This document shows, piece by piece, positions 1 to 6,868 of a stretch of DNA of 25,108 bases. This DNA is from CAYGAM01 sp964347915 (GTDB taxonomy: Archaea; Thermoproteota; Nitrososphaeria; Nitrososphaerales; Nitrosopumilaceae): the NCBI GenBank assembly GCA_964347915.1, contig CAYGAM010000025.1, positions 1-25,108 of the forward strand, written 5' to 3'. Position 1 is the stretch's first letter. The number at the start of each line of letters is the position of its first letter. The notes under the pieces are model-generated. The model saw only the letters and a list, made by a program, of their open reading frames with translations, had not been told where the DNA came from and ran no database searches. The translations under genes and the position numbers were made by a program.

Positions 1-132
1 CTGTTCTGGCAGGATGCAGGCGTAGTTCCGGTACGGTTCCGGTACTGTTCTGGCACAGTTTTAGCGCGGTTTCGTCATGGTTCCGGTGCGGCTCTGGTGC
101 GGTTCTAGCGCGGCGCTGGTACAGTTCCGGCA
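1..132. repeat. Degenerate tandem repeat, twelve 11-bp units
   Basis: The first 132 bases divide into twelve consecutive 11-bp units close to CGGTTCYGGTR. Examples are CGGTTCCGGTA at 34-44, CTGTTCTGGCA at 45-55, TGGTTCCGGTG at 78-88, CGGCTCTGGTG at 89-99 and CGGTTCTAGCG at 100-110. The unit at 12-22 is the most divergent. The array probably continues to the left of the window. A unit of 11 is not a multiple of three, and the array lies just downstream of the stop codon of the minus-strand regulator gene, so it is probably not coding. Function unknown; one unit per DNA helical turn would place every copy on the same face of the DNA. Confidence 0.8.
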
Positions 133-141
133 CGCGCGGCT

Positions 142-705
142 CTAGCTTGCTTGCGCCTGCATTGATTTCGCGCCGATATCAGGCTGCTGCTCGGCGGCGC
201 GGTTATGCTGCCTGCAGCACTCGCCCATCGGAATGTCAAGGTTGTGCGGGCACTTTCTTGGATGGTTCAGCATCGTGCACAGCGCGTCCGTAAACTGCTT
301 GTTCATGTGATGCTCTATTCCGCACACCATCTCCTCGTCAATTGCAATTTTGAGGGCCGAATCCATCAAAACTTCCAAAAGCCTGCTGTTTCTCATCATG
401 CTGGAGCCTATCGCCTCGCCTTCTTCGGTCAGCTTTACGCCCGCTTTGTTGTACTTTACAAGCTTTTTGTCGTTTAGCTTTTTGAGCATCTGCACCACGC
501 TGGGCTGCTTTACGTTGAGCATTCTGGCAATGGTTGAAATCTTTACCGGAGTTCCGGTCTCCCTGGTATGCCAGATTGCCTTGAGGTACATTTCAACATG
601 CTCCGCCTCGGCTGTCCCTACAAACAGTACCTCCCTGCCCTGCGGCTTGTCTGCCTGTTCAATATCGCCGGACTGCACGTAGCAGGGCGTTTCAGATGCC
701 ATCAT
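142..705 (-). CDS. DtxR/MntR-family metal-dependent transcriptional regulator
   Basis: This 187-aa protein is predicted to repress metal-transport or metal-homeostasis genes when it binds Fe(II) or Mn(II). A short acidic tail (about residues 1-32) precedes a winged helix (about 35-98, with VEMYLKAIW and the recognition segment VKQPSVVQMLKKL). A dimerisation and metal-binding region follows. Cys128, Glu131 and His132 match the C-x2-E-H primary-site ligands of DtxR, and HPRKCPHNLDIP is the usual family ending. At the ancillary site the family's RHRLLE reads NSRLLE, so one expected histidine is Ser107. The tail adds a GECC cysteine pair (about 161-164). The ATG at 705 follows the stop of the upstream TrmB-like gene by one base, so the two are co-transcribed. 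The family is clear; the metal and targets are not determinable from sequence. Confidence 0.88.
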   Translation of the reverse strand: MMASETPCYVQSGDIEQADKPQGREVLFVGTAEAEHVEMYLKAIWHTRETGTPVKISTIARMLNVKQPSVVQMLKKLNDKKLVKYNKAGVKLTEEGEAIGSSMMRNSRLLEVLMDSALKIAIDEEMVCGIEHHMNKQFTDALCTMLNHPRKCPHNLDIPMGECCRQHNRAAEQQPDIGAKSMQAQAS

Positions 706-706
706 A

Positions 707-1474
707 TCATACTTCCTTTGAATCTTTTAATAAATATTCAAAGTACTCTCTTGCAAAGCCCGCAAGGCCCGGATGGTCCGCCCAGATTGCAACTGTTTCA
801 GCCAGCGCGCTCTCTCCTACATTCTGGCCCAAAAGTATTACAACATACCTTTTGTCCGATATGATTCCTCCTCCAAAGAGGCCGCTTCTTACCTTGACCT
901 GGGCTACCCGCGAGCCGGCCTTGAGAGATTCGCTGTCCATCTGATCCGATGTCAGAATGGTAATCTTGACGCCCCTGTCATGAAGCAACCTTAGCTTGGG
1001 AAGGGCGCGCTTTACAAGATCCTGCCCGGCTTCTGGAAGTGCGATCATCACTTCGCTTCTGCAGGACTCGACCATCTCAAGCATCTTGGCTGCTATGTTG
1101 AGCGTGCCCGACAGCACCCAGATATCAGGCCGCTCTCTGGTGCCGCGCCCTTCATACAGCGGCATCAGTTCGTTGAGTATTACGCTCTGACTGGCTGCAA
1201 ACTCTGCGTCCATCTGCTGCCTTGCTACATCCATTGCCACAATAGGCGAGCGCGCGCTGTACCGCGTGGGACGCGCCTCGTCGGACTCGATCCATTCCCT
1301 CTCTTTGAGGGAGCCCAGTACGTCGTATATCTTGGAGTTCCATATGTCGCAGCTTGCGCAAAGATCCATTGCAGTCTGCTCTCCGTTGCGCAAAAGCGAA
1401 GAGAACACCTTGATCTCGTTTCCTGTCAGGCCAATCTTTTCCATAGCGTCTTTTGTCTTCTCTGAAACTATCAT
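707..1474 (-). CDS. TrmB-like transcriptional regulator
   Basis: This 255-aa protein has an N-terminal winged helix (about residues 1-75, MEKIGLTGNEIKVFSSLL through IYDVLGSLKEREWIE) and a C-terminal effector region (about 105-250) of the phospholipase-D-like fold seen in TrmB regulators. Visible in that region are EVMIALPEAGQDLVKRALPKL and the terminal WADHPGLAGFAREYFEYLL. TrmB proteins in Euryarchaeota sense sugars; Nitrososphaerota carry many paralogues with unknown ligands. It is the first gene of an operon with the DtxR-like gene and is transcribed divergently from the lipid synthase, so it could autoregulate and control that gene. The ATG at 1474 sits about 28 nt downstream of a TATA-like box and has no recognisable ribosome binding site. 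Confidence 0.85.
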   Translation of the reverse strand: MIVSEKTKDAMEKIGLTGNEIKVFSSLLRNGEQTAMDLCASCDIWNSKIYDVLGSLKEREWIESDEARPTRYSARSPIVAMDVARQQMDAEFAASQSVILNELMPLYEGRGTRERPDIWVLSGTLNIAAKMLEMVESCRSEVMIALPEAGQDLVKRALPKLRLLHDRGVKITILTSDQMDSESLKAGSRVAQVKVRSGLFGGGIISDKRYVVILLGQNVGESALAETVAIWADHPGLAGFAREYFEYLLKDSKEV

Positions 1475-1497
1475 GCCATACAGGATTTGCGCAGGCG

Positions 1498-1508
1498 CTT
1501 ATATGTAG
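1498..1508 (-). promoter_or_regulatory. TATA-like box of the TrmB-DtxR operon
   Basis: On the minus strand the sequence CTACATATAAG is centred about 28 nt before the ATG at 1474, the distance expected for a leaderless or nearly leaderless archaeal transcript. Confidence 0.5.
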
Positions 1509-1556
1509 ATGCTTTGCAGGCGGGTTCTTGCGTATCATGCAATCTATTGCAAATTT

Positions 1557-1601
1557 TATAATAAATTCAAGAATTGCACCCAAACTATGAATTTTATTAT
1601 A
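1557..1601. promoter_or_regulatory. Imperfect AT-rich inverted repeat in divergent intergenic region
   Basis: TATAATAAATTCA (1557-1569) and TGAATTTTATTATA (1588-1601) are reverse complements apart from one extra base, separated by 18 bases. The repeat lies in the 281-bp gap between the TrmB-like gene and the lipid synthase gene. It could be an operator for either regulator or overlapping extra TATA elements. The rest of the gap, apart from the two promoters, shows nothing else I can identify. Confidence 0.4.
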
Positions 1602-1723
1602 CATGCAAGCTAGATTTGGCGTAAATTTCATCAAGCCTTGGCTGGACGCAAACTCTTGCGCAGGCAGGAGCCCCGCACAGGATTTGGCTTGCTACCAAAA
1701 CACATGGGTAAACAGTAGAAAGC

Positions 1724-1732
1724 TAATATATA
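1724..1732 (+). promoter_or_regulatory. TATA box of the tetraether synthase gene
   Basis: TAATATATA is centred about 28 nt upstream of the ATG at 1756, and no Shine-Dalgarno sequence lies between them, which fits a leaderless transcript. Confidence 0.6.
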
Positions 1733-1755
1733 CAATAGTTTAGACGATAATAGTA

Positions 1756-3420
1756 ATGGCATTAATCCAGATTGCAAACCAGTCAGCCAAGCAGCTCGGC
1801 AAAAAATCCACCATCAGGTTTACGCAGAGCATTTGCCCTGACTGCAACATGATTCTGGATGCAGAGATCTTTGAGAGAGACGACCGTGTATACATGACAA
1901 AAAAGTGCCCCACTCACGGCGAATGCGAAGAGCTCTATTTCGGCTCCTTTGAGATGTACAACAAGTTCAGCACGTACTGGATGGACGGCAAGGGAGCTCA
2001 TGCGCCAAACGTGATGATAGAAAAATGCTCATGTCCCAACAACTGCGGACTCTGCTCCAACCACCTGTCGCACAGCGGACTGGCAAACATGATTGTTACA
2101 AACAGGTGCGATCTTACCTGCTGGTATTGCTTCTTTTACGTGAAAAAGGGGCTTGAAGGCGCCTACATGTACGAGCCGTCTCACGACCAGGTGCGCGCAA
2201 TGATGAAGACGCTGCGCGCAGAAAGGCCGATACCAGGCAACTCAATGCAGATTACCGGCGGCGAGCCGATGCTTCGGGAAGACATTACAGATGTAATCAA
2301 GATAATGAAGGAAGAGGGAGTCGACCACATACAGATGAATACAAACGGCATCAGGCATGCAATGGACCCTGAGGCGGCAAGGGAGGTCAGGCTTGCAGGA
2401 TGCAACAACCTGTACCTTAGCTTTGACGGCGTAACGGCAAGGACGAATCCAAAAAACCACTGGGAGATTCCGCACGCGCTGGACAGTTGCCGCAAGACCG
2501 GAACAACAGTAGTCTTTGTGCCGACTGTGATAAAGTCGATAAACGACCACGAGCTTGGCGGAATAATCAGGTATGCGCAAAAGAACATGGACGTAGTCCA
2601 TGCGGTAAACTTCCAGCCCGTCTCTCTTACAGGCAGAATGGGCAAGCAGGAGCGCGAAAAGTACCGAATTACAATACCCGACTGCATACAGAGAATCGAA
2701 GAGCAGACCGGAGGCGAGGTTACAATCGACGACTGGTTCCCCGTTCCAAGCTGCATGCCGCTGACCAATGTCATTGAGGCATTCTCAAGCAAGCCCAAAT
2801 ACGAGCTCTCAATCCACTTTGCATGCGGCGCAGGCACGTACATTTTTGAGGATGCGGAAACGAAAAAGTTTGTTCCGCTGACCAAGTTTTGCGACATTCA
2901 GGGAATGCTGGAACTGTTTGAGGACAAAGCTGAGGAAATCCGCTCCGGCAAAAACAAGTACTTTACAATGCTTGAAGTAGTAAGAAAGCTGAAAGGATTC
3001 GTGGACACGAAAAAGCAGCCTGCCGGGCTTGATCTTGCCAAGATGTTCGGCAACATACTGATGAAGAGATCATTTGATTCTGTAGGCTCATGGCATGTCA
3101 AGGGGCTGTTCCTGGGCATGATGCATTTTCAAGACAAGTACAATGAGGATCTTGAGAGGCTCCAGCGGTGCGACATACACTACCTGACGCCCGACCTTAG
3201 AATCATTCCATTCTGCGCATTCAACGTGATTCCAGAATGGTACAGGGATCGCATTCAGAAAAAGTACTCAATTACCGTTGAGGAATGGGAAGAGCGCGAA
3301 GGCGTAAAGCTAGAGGACGGGCTGTACCGCGGCCTGATGAGGCGCGGCGCCGGAGACGAGCTTGCGGCAGGATGCGCAAAGAGCCAAATGTTCCACGAAG
3401 CGTCTCAGGCAGTAATGTAA
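1756..3420 (+). CDS. tes: Radical SAM tetraether lipid synthase (Tes) candidate
   Basis: This 554-aa protein resembles the MJ0619/MA_1486 family, whose members join the phytanyl chain ends of two archaeol-type lipids to make biphytanyl (GDGT) membrane lipids by radical C-C coupling. The N-terminus has a metal-binding region with CPDC (27-30) and CPTHGEC (51-57). Next comes a cysteine cluster, C91, C93, C97 and C100, suggesting an auxiliary Fe-S cluster. The radical SAM motif C118-x3-C122-x2-C125 follows, then ITGGEPM and the TIM-barrel body. Further cysteines in HFACGAG, KFCDIQG and IIPFCAFN could ligate another cluster. Length fits the family. It is monocistronic, leaderless, and divergent from two regulators. 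The assignment rests on overall architecture and remembered family features, so a related radical SAM enzyme acting on lipid chains remains possible. Confidence 0.8.
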   Translation: MALIQIANQSAKQLGKKSTIRFTQSICPDCNMILDAEIFERDDRVYMTKKCPTHGECEELYFGSFEMYNKFSTYWMDGKGAHAPNVMIEKCSCPNNCGLCSNHLSHSGLANMIVTNRCDLTCWYCFFYVKKGLEGAYMYEPSHDQVRAMMKTLRAERPIPGNSMQITGGEPMLREDITDVIKIMKEEGVDHIQMNTNGIRHAMDPEAAREVRLAGCNNLYLSFDGVTARTNPKNHWEIPHALDSCRKTGTTVVFVPTVIKSINDHELGGIIRYAQKNMDVVHAVNFQPVSLTGRMGKQEREKYRITIPDCIQRIEEQTGGEVTIDDWFPVPSCMPLTNVIEAFSSKPKYELSIHFACGAGTYIFEDAETKKFVPLTKFCDIQGMLELFEDKAEEIRSGKNKYFTMLEVVRKLKGFVDTKKQPAGLDLAKMFGNILMKRSFDSVGSWHVKGLFLGMMHFQDKYNEDLERLQRCDIHYLTPDLRIIPFCAFNVIPEWYRDRIQKKYSITVEEWEEREGVKLEDGLYRGLMRRGAGDELAAGCAKSQMFHEASQAVM

Positions 3421-3421
3421 G

Positions 3422-3436
3422 CGGACACAAAGTCCG
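3422..3436 (+). terminator. Hairpin between convergent genes, possible terminator
   Basis: CGGAC (3422-3426), a 5-nt loop ACAAA, and GTCCG (3432-3436) form a perfect hairpin one base after the lipid synthase stop codon. T-rich sequence follows (CATTTGCATTTATTTCC). It lies in the 58-bp gap before the end of the convergent methyltransferase gene. Confidence 0.5.
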
Positions 3437-3478
3437 GCATTTGCATTTATTTCCAGAATGTTATTTTCCGCGCCCGCA

Positions 3479-4582
3479 TCAGGCCTGCGTTATCATCCGG
3501 TGATCTGCGCCGCCCAGGCGCTGCCTGGCAGCGGCTATTGCGGCAGAAGAGCTGTCTATTCCTATCCAGCTGCGCCCGAGGCGTTCGGCTGCCAAAAGCG
3601 CCGTTCCAGAGCCGCAAAAGGGATCAAGCACCGTATCTCCTTTGTTTGACGACGTTTGGATTATGAACTGCAAAAGATCAAGGCTTTTCTGCGTAGGATA
3701 CACGGGAGACTGCGGATCCTTAAACTCCCAGATGTCCTGCGCCCGCTTTCCGTTCCTTTCGTCTGCAAATATTTTCTTGCGCGGCGTGCCCTGAGACGAC
3801 CACTCGATCAATCCCCGCCTGTCCCATTCATCCAAAATCTCCGGAGGGCTCCTCCAGTGCCGGCCGGGGGGCGGAAGCATGCCGCGCCATCTTGCTGCAG
3901 TCGGCCCGCTTGCAGTCTCGCCAGGCGCATGAATCGGAACGGTCATGTATCTTCTGCTGCTGCCGTCGATCTTGCCGTAGAGCCTGCTTATATCGCCTTC
4001 AGAGTACGGAAACGACGGCTCATTCCATGTTGTCTCCCTGCCCTTGGAATAAAACAGAATCATGTCCTTGATGTTGCCGTATGCGGGGCGTGCAAAGTTT
4101 TTTGGGTTGCATTTGATGCGGGCGATGTCGTTTCTAAAGTTCTGCATGCCGAATATTTCATCCATTAGAATTTTGACATAGTGTCCAACTTTGTAGTCGA
4201 TGTGAAGGTATATGGAGCCGCGGTCCGACAGCAGCAGCCGGAGGAGTTTCAGGCGGGCCCGCAAAAACTCGATAAAGTCAGAGCCCGTCAGCCTGTCCTC
4301 GTATGCAACGTCGTCTTTTCTGCTGCTGCTTACCGTGCCGGTGCGCGCAGATCCAATCCGAAAGATGGAGTTTGTGGAGAACGGCGGATCAAGGTATATC
4401 AGGTCAATCCTGCTGCCGTACTCTGGCAAAAGTTTCTTTAAAGCTTGGAGATTTTCTCCCTCAATCAGGACATTTTTGGCGCTGCGCTTTTTGGCGGATT
4501 TTTTTCCCTTGGCATTAGAAGATGACGATGCGTCAGAATCATGCGCTACGCCGCGGCCCGCTACCTGCATGCTTTTCTTCAA
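3479..4582 (-). CDS. Solitary site-specific DNA methyltransferase (beta class, N6-adenine or N4-cytosine)
   Basis: This 367-aa protein has motif order IV then I. The catalytic DPPF at residues 65-68 (LIYLDPPF) precedes the SAM-binding region DTVLDPFCGSG (316-326), and PTQKSLDLL stands before it, as in beta-class and type III Mod-like enzymes. The middle (about 165-290) would hold the target recognition region. No restriction endonuclease gene is adjacent, so it appears to be an orphan modification enzyme, perhaps for epigenetic marking or self-protection. The first 35 residues are Ser/Lys-rich and low in complexity. The start at 4582 is TTG, about 30 nt after a TATA-like box. An in-frame ATG at 4570 is the alternative. 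Whether the product is m6A or m4C cannot be decided safely from DPPF. Confidence 0.85.
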   Translation of the reverse strand: MKKSMQVAGRGVAHDSDASSSSNAKGKKSAKKRSAKNVLIEGENLQALKKLLPEYGSRIDLIYLDPPFSTNSIFRIGSARTGTVSSSRKDDVAYEDRLTGSDFIEFLRARLKLLRLLLSDRGSIYLHIDYKVGHYVKILMDEIFGMQNFRNDIARIKCNPKNFARPAYGNIKDMILFYSKGRETTWNEPSFPYSEGDISRLYGKIDGSSRRYMTVPIHAPGETASGPTAARWRGMLPPPGRHWRSPPEILDEWDRRGLIEWSSQGTPRKKIFADERNGKRAQDIWEFKDPQSPVYPTQKSLDLLQFIIQTSSNKGDTVLDPFCGSGTALLAAERLGRSWIGIDSSSAAIAAARQRLGGADHRMITQA

Positions 4583-4606
4583 TATAGCTCAGGGACGGCG
4601 GCTGCC

Positions 4607-4620
4607 AAATTATAATTTAT
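4607..4620 (-). promoter_or_regulatory. TATA-like box of the methyltransferase gene
   Basis: On the minus strand ATAAATTATAATTT is centred about 31 nt before the TTG at 4582, consistent with an archaeal promoter. Confidence 0.45.
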
Positions 4621-4762
4621 GCGCAGCATCGCCTTTAGCAAAATGCGCGTCTGGAACAGATGTTGTTGCCTTGCCATTGGCTGAGATTTTGGGCGCGCTT
4701 GAATGGCTCCTTGTTCCTGTCTGCGCCTGACCTTTGGCCCATTTCGCTTGATCGAAATAAAG

Positions 4763-4771
4763 TAATTAATA
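4763..4771 (+). promoter_or_regulatory. TATA box upstream of a decayed reading frame
   Basis: TAATTAATA is centred about 24 nt before an ATG at 4791 that is followed by a stop after only four codons. The promoter seems to have outlived its gene. Confidence 0.4.
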
Positions 4772-4790
4772 GAGTACGGTACACACAGGT

Positions 4791-5281
4791 ATGGTAGAAA
4801 ATTGAATCAGCGTCTCAAAATGGCAAATCATTCCAGCAAACCAAAGACGAGCACGGCAAGCGTGCAAAAGAGATTCAGCGGCAAATAAGCGCGGACGGAT
4901 CTTCAGAATACCGCAGTCAATGGATCAAAATACTCCGTAAAATGCCGGTGGAAATTGATCTCCGCTCACTGCAGTCAAAATCATTCAAGGTGTCCGGCAG
5001 AAGCTGCGCGCTTCAAGCCAGAATTGATGCAATCAAAGGCAGTACGCAAGAGAGATGTGGTGGGAAACAAAGCGGCAGGCGCATCTTTTTGGAAATTCCG
5101 TGCGGCCGACTTCAGGACGGCAAGGAAGCTCAAGAGCAGCAGTACGGCGAGCATAAGCTTTTTACTAAAACTCCAGCGCCAGGCGCAGGCGGCAAATGCA
5201 GTCAAGAACAAGCATTCAGGAGAAGAACTAATATTGGATAATTTTGTCGGCTTTTATTCAGAAGAAATCGAAAAAACCTGA
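4791..5281 (+). pseudogene. Probable frameshifted remnant of an unidentified gene
   Basis: The ATG at 4791 reads MVEN and then stops. Removing one A from the run GAAAATTG at 4797-4800 would join it to a frame that stays open to the TAA at 5239-5241, about 148 codons. That frame gives, for example, KDEHGKRAKEIQRQ and SQWIKILRKMPVEIDLR. A second frame, overlapping its 3' part, stays open to 5281 and ends SGEELILDNFVGFYSEEIEKT, which looks more like a natural acidic C-terminus. The simplest reading is a small gene with two frameshifts. I recognise no domain, and chance open frames are a real alternative. Confidence 0.35.
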
Positions 5282-5317
5282 ATCCGTATGCAGATGACTG
5301 AAGATCCCGCAAGAATT

Positions 5318-5433
5318 TCAAACTTGCCTACAGCATGCAAGAAAAACTATGCTGACGATTACAAGTATTGTCGCCGAGAAGGAGCGATTTATGCGCATAA
5401 TTTTACTTTGATACGATGTTATTTTTAATCTGG
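5318..5433 (-). repeat. Dispersed promoter-plus-start repeat, copy A
   Basis: This copy matches two others in the window (15612-15722 and 23735-23823). On the minus strand it has a TATA-like TTAAAAATA (5420-5428) centred 26 nt before the ATG at 5398, then a conserved ATCAAAG-type spacer. The ATG opens a 26-codon frame ending at 5318. It begins MRINRSFSATILVIVS and continues into a hydrophobic run ending FLACC, like a signal peptide or lipoprotein leader. The frame then stops, so this is either a micro-ORF or the 5' remnant of a lost secreted-protein gene. Confidence 0.5.
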
Positions 5434-5478
5434 AGTATCCTGTGAGACGTTAATAAAAGCATCGCACGATATTATGGT

Positions 5479-5583
5479 ATGGAGAATAGCATCAGCTGGG
5501 GTGAGTACTATTCATTAGATGAATTTTTGGACAATTATCCATTCGGGGCTTTCCCCCATTGCCATTCTTCATCCTTGCATTAG
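5479..5583 (+). CDS. Small leaderless ORF or truncated gene start, 34 aa
   Basis: The ATG at 5479 opens a 34-codon frame beginning MENSISWGEYYSLDEFLDNY and ending at a TAG (5581-5583). TATA-like TTAATAAAA (5450-5458) is centred 25 nt upstream, the leaderless spacing used by other genes here. The product is acidic and aromatic-rich and I do not recognise it. It lies only 75 bases from the end of the IS110 transposase gene, so it may be a gene cut short by the insertion. The 75 bases to 5658 contain no other gene and would include the downstream end of the element. Confidence 0.35.
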   Translation: MENSISWGEYYSLDEFLDNYPFGAFPHCHSSSLH

Positions 5584-6868
5584 GGTCCACCGCAATTAGA
5601 TGCCGAGGCCTGGACACTGCATGCGCCCTCCCTCAATACTGGCGACGCGGCCGCGTCCCTAACCATGATGTACGACAAACTCCCTTTTCTCCTTTAGCAT
5701 CCAGTACATAACGCGTAGCATTTTGGAGGATGCTGCTACGACTGCTTTTGAATGCCCTATTTTTTTCTTAGTGTGAAGATAGAATTTTGTAATATCAGAG
5801 TCAGGCTCAAATCTGGTATGGCACTTGACAGCTTCGGTCAGAATCCAGCGCACCATAGAGTCGCCGCGCTTGGTTATGCGTCCATGATGAACCGTATCTG
5901 CCGAATTTCTTACCGACGGAACCACGCCTGCGTACGAGCACAATCTTCTTGAATCAGGGAATCTGGAAATGCCGTCTATTGAAGCGGCCAGCGTCAGAGC
6001 CGAGTAGTTTCCGATTCCCTTTATGGACAACAGCAGCTGCGCATTGGGGTTTTCCTTTACTGCATTCCTTATTCTAACGTCAATCTTGATAATATTGTCA
6101 TTTAGTGCCTCAATGATTCGCAGGTATGCGTCTATCCTATAGTCTCCCAGTTTTTGGAGCCTGGTGATTCCTGGGTATGCAAACTTGTCTCCCTTTATCT
6201 TAATCCCTTTCTGCAGCAGTATTCCGCTTATGCGGTTTTTCTGAATAGTTCGGCTGTTGATCAGATTGCGTCTGGTGCGCACAAGTTCCCTTTCTTCCAT
6301 CGTCTTTTTGCTTGGAATGTAGCAGGCTATGCTGTATCCTCCCCGGAGCAGGTCGGCTAGGACGCGCGCGTCCGTCTTGTCTGTCTTTTTCTTTGATGCC
6401 GCAATGGCCTTTGTAAGAAACGGATTGGAAATCACCACATCCAATCCAAGATCGTCCGCCATGTGATCGTATATCCAGCGGTAAACGGAAGACGATTCTA
6501 TCACAAACTTTGAGCCTTTTGGTATCTTGGACAGCAGCCTGTCCACGCTATTTCTATCCGCTTTTATGTTCGTCTCAAGAACGATGTTTCCGGCAGCATC
6601 CATAGCTGCGACCTGAATCGTCGCCTTGTGGACATCCATTCCAACATACAGCATGGAATTCCGCTTTTTTGGGATAATTTTTTTGTTTCTTTTGCGGCGA
6701 TTCTTGCCGGCGGCCGCCTTTCTTCCTGCATGTTTGCCATCTGCACGGTTTGATTCCCTCACATATGACTAGACAGACTTTCCGCAACCGCAGAATTTCA
6801 TATCGTGCTTGCAGTCCGGAAACTGCCGAACACTAAAGCTGACAGGGCTCTGCAATGTGCTTATAGCA
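5584..6868 (-). mobile_element. IS110-family insertion sequence (ends approximate)
   Basis: The element includes the transposase gene and non-coding flanks. The upstream boundary probably lies where similarity of the broken paralogue gene to its intact copy stops (about 6855-6868). The downstream boundary probably lies between 5584 and 5658. IS110 elements usually lack clear inverted repeats, and none was found. The roughly 200 bases between 6655 and 6855 are where IS110 elements carry a bridge RNA. Confidence 0.5.
5659..6654 (-). CDS. IS110-family transposase (DEDD recombinase)
   Basis: From the ATG at 6654 this encodes 331 aa starting MLYVGMDVHK, the usual IS110 N-terminus. The RuvC-like DEDD residues are visible (D7 in GMDVHK, E53 in FVIESS, two aspartates in KKTDKTDARVLADLL). 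The C-terminal Transposase_20 domain is present with LLSIKGIGNYSALTLAA, FPDSRRLCSYAGVVPS and NSADTVHHGRITKRGDSMVRWIL, including the conserved serine region. The frame is open upstream to an ATG at 6762. However, the extra 36 residues are Arg/Lys-rich and unlike the family, so that DNA is more likely the non-coding end of the element. The gene is full length and intact, so the element may still be active or recently arrived. Confidence 0.9.
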   Translation of the reverse strand: MLYVGMDVHKATIQVAAMDAAGNIVLETNIKADRNSVDRLLSKIPKGSKFVIESSSVYRWIYDHMADDLGLDVVISNPFLTKAIAASKKKTDKTDARVLADLLRGGYSIACYIPSKKTMEERELVRTRRNLINSRTIQKNRISGILLQKGIKIKGDKFAYPGITRLQKLGDYRIDAYLRIIEALNDNIIKIDVRIRNAVKENPNAQLLLSIKGIGNYSALTLAASIDGISRFPDSRRLCSYAGVVPSVRNSADTVHHGRITKRGDSMVRWILTEAVKCHTRFEPDSDITKFYLHTKKKIGHSKAVVAASSKMLRVMYWMLKEKREFVVHHG

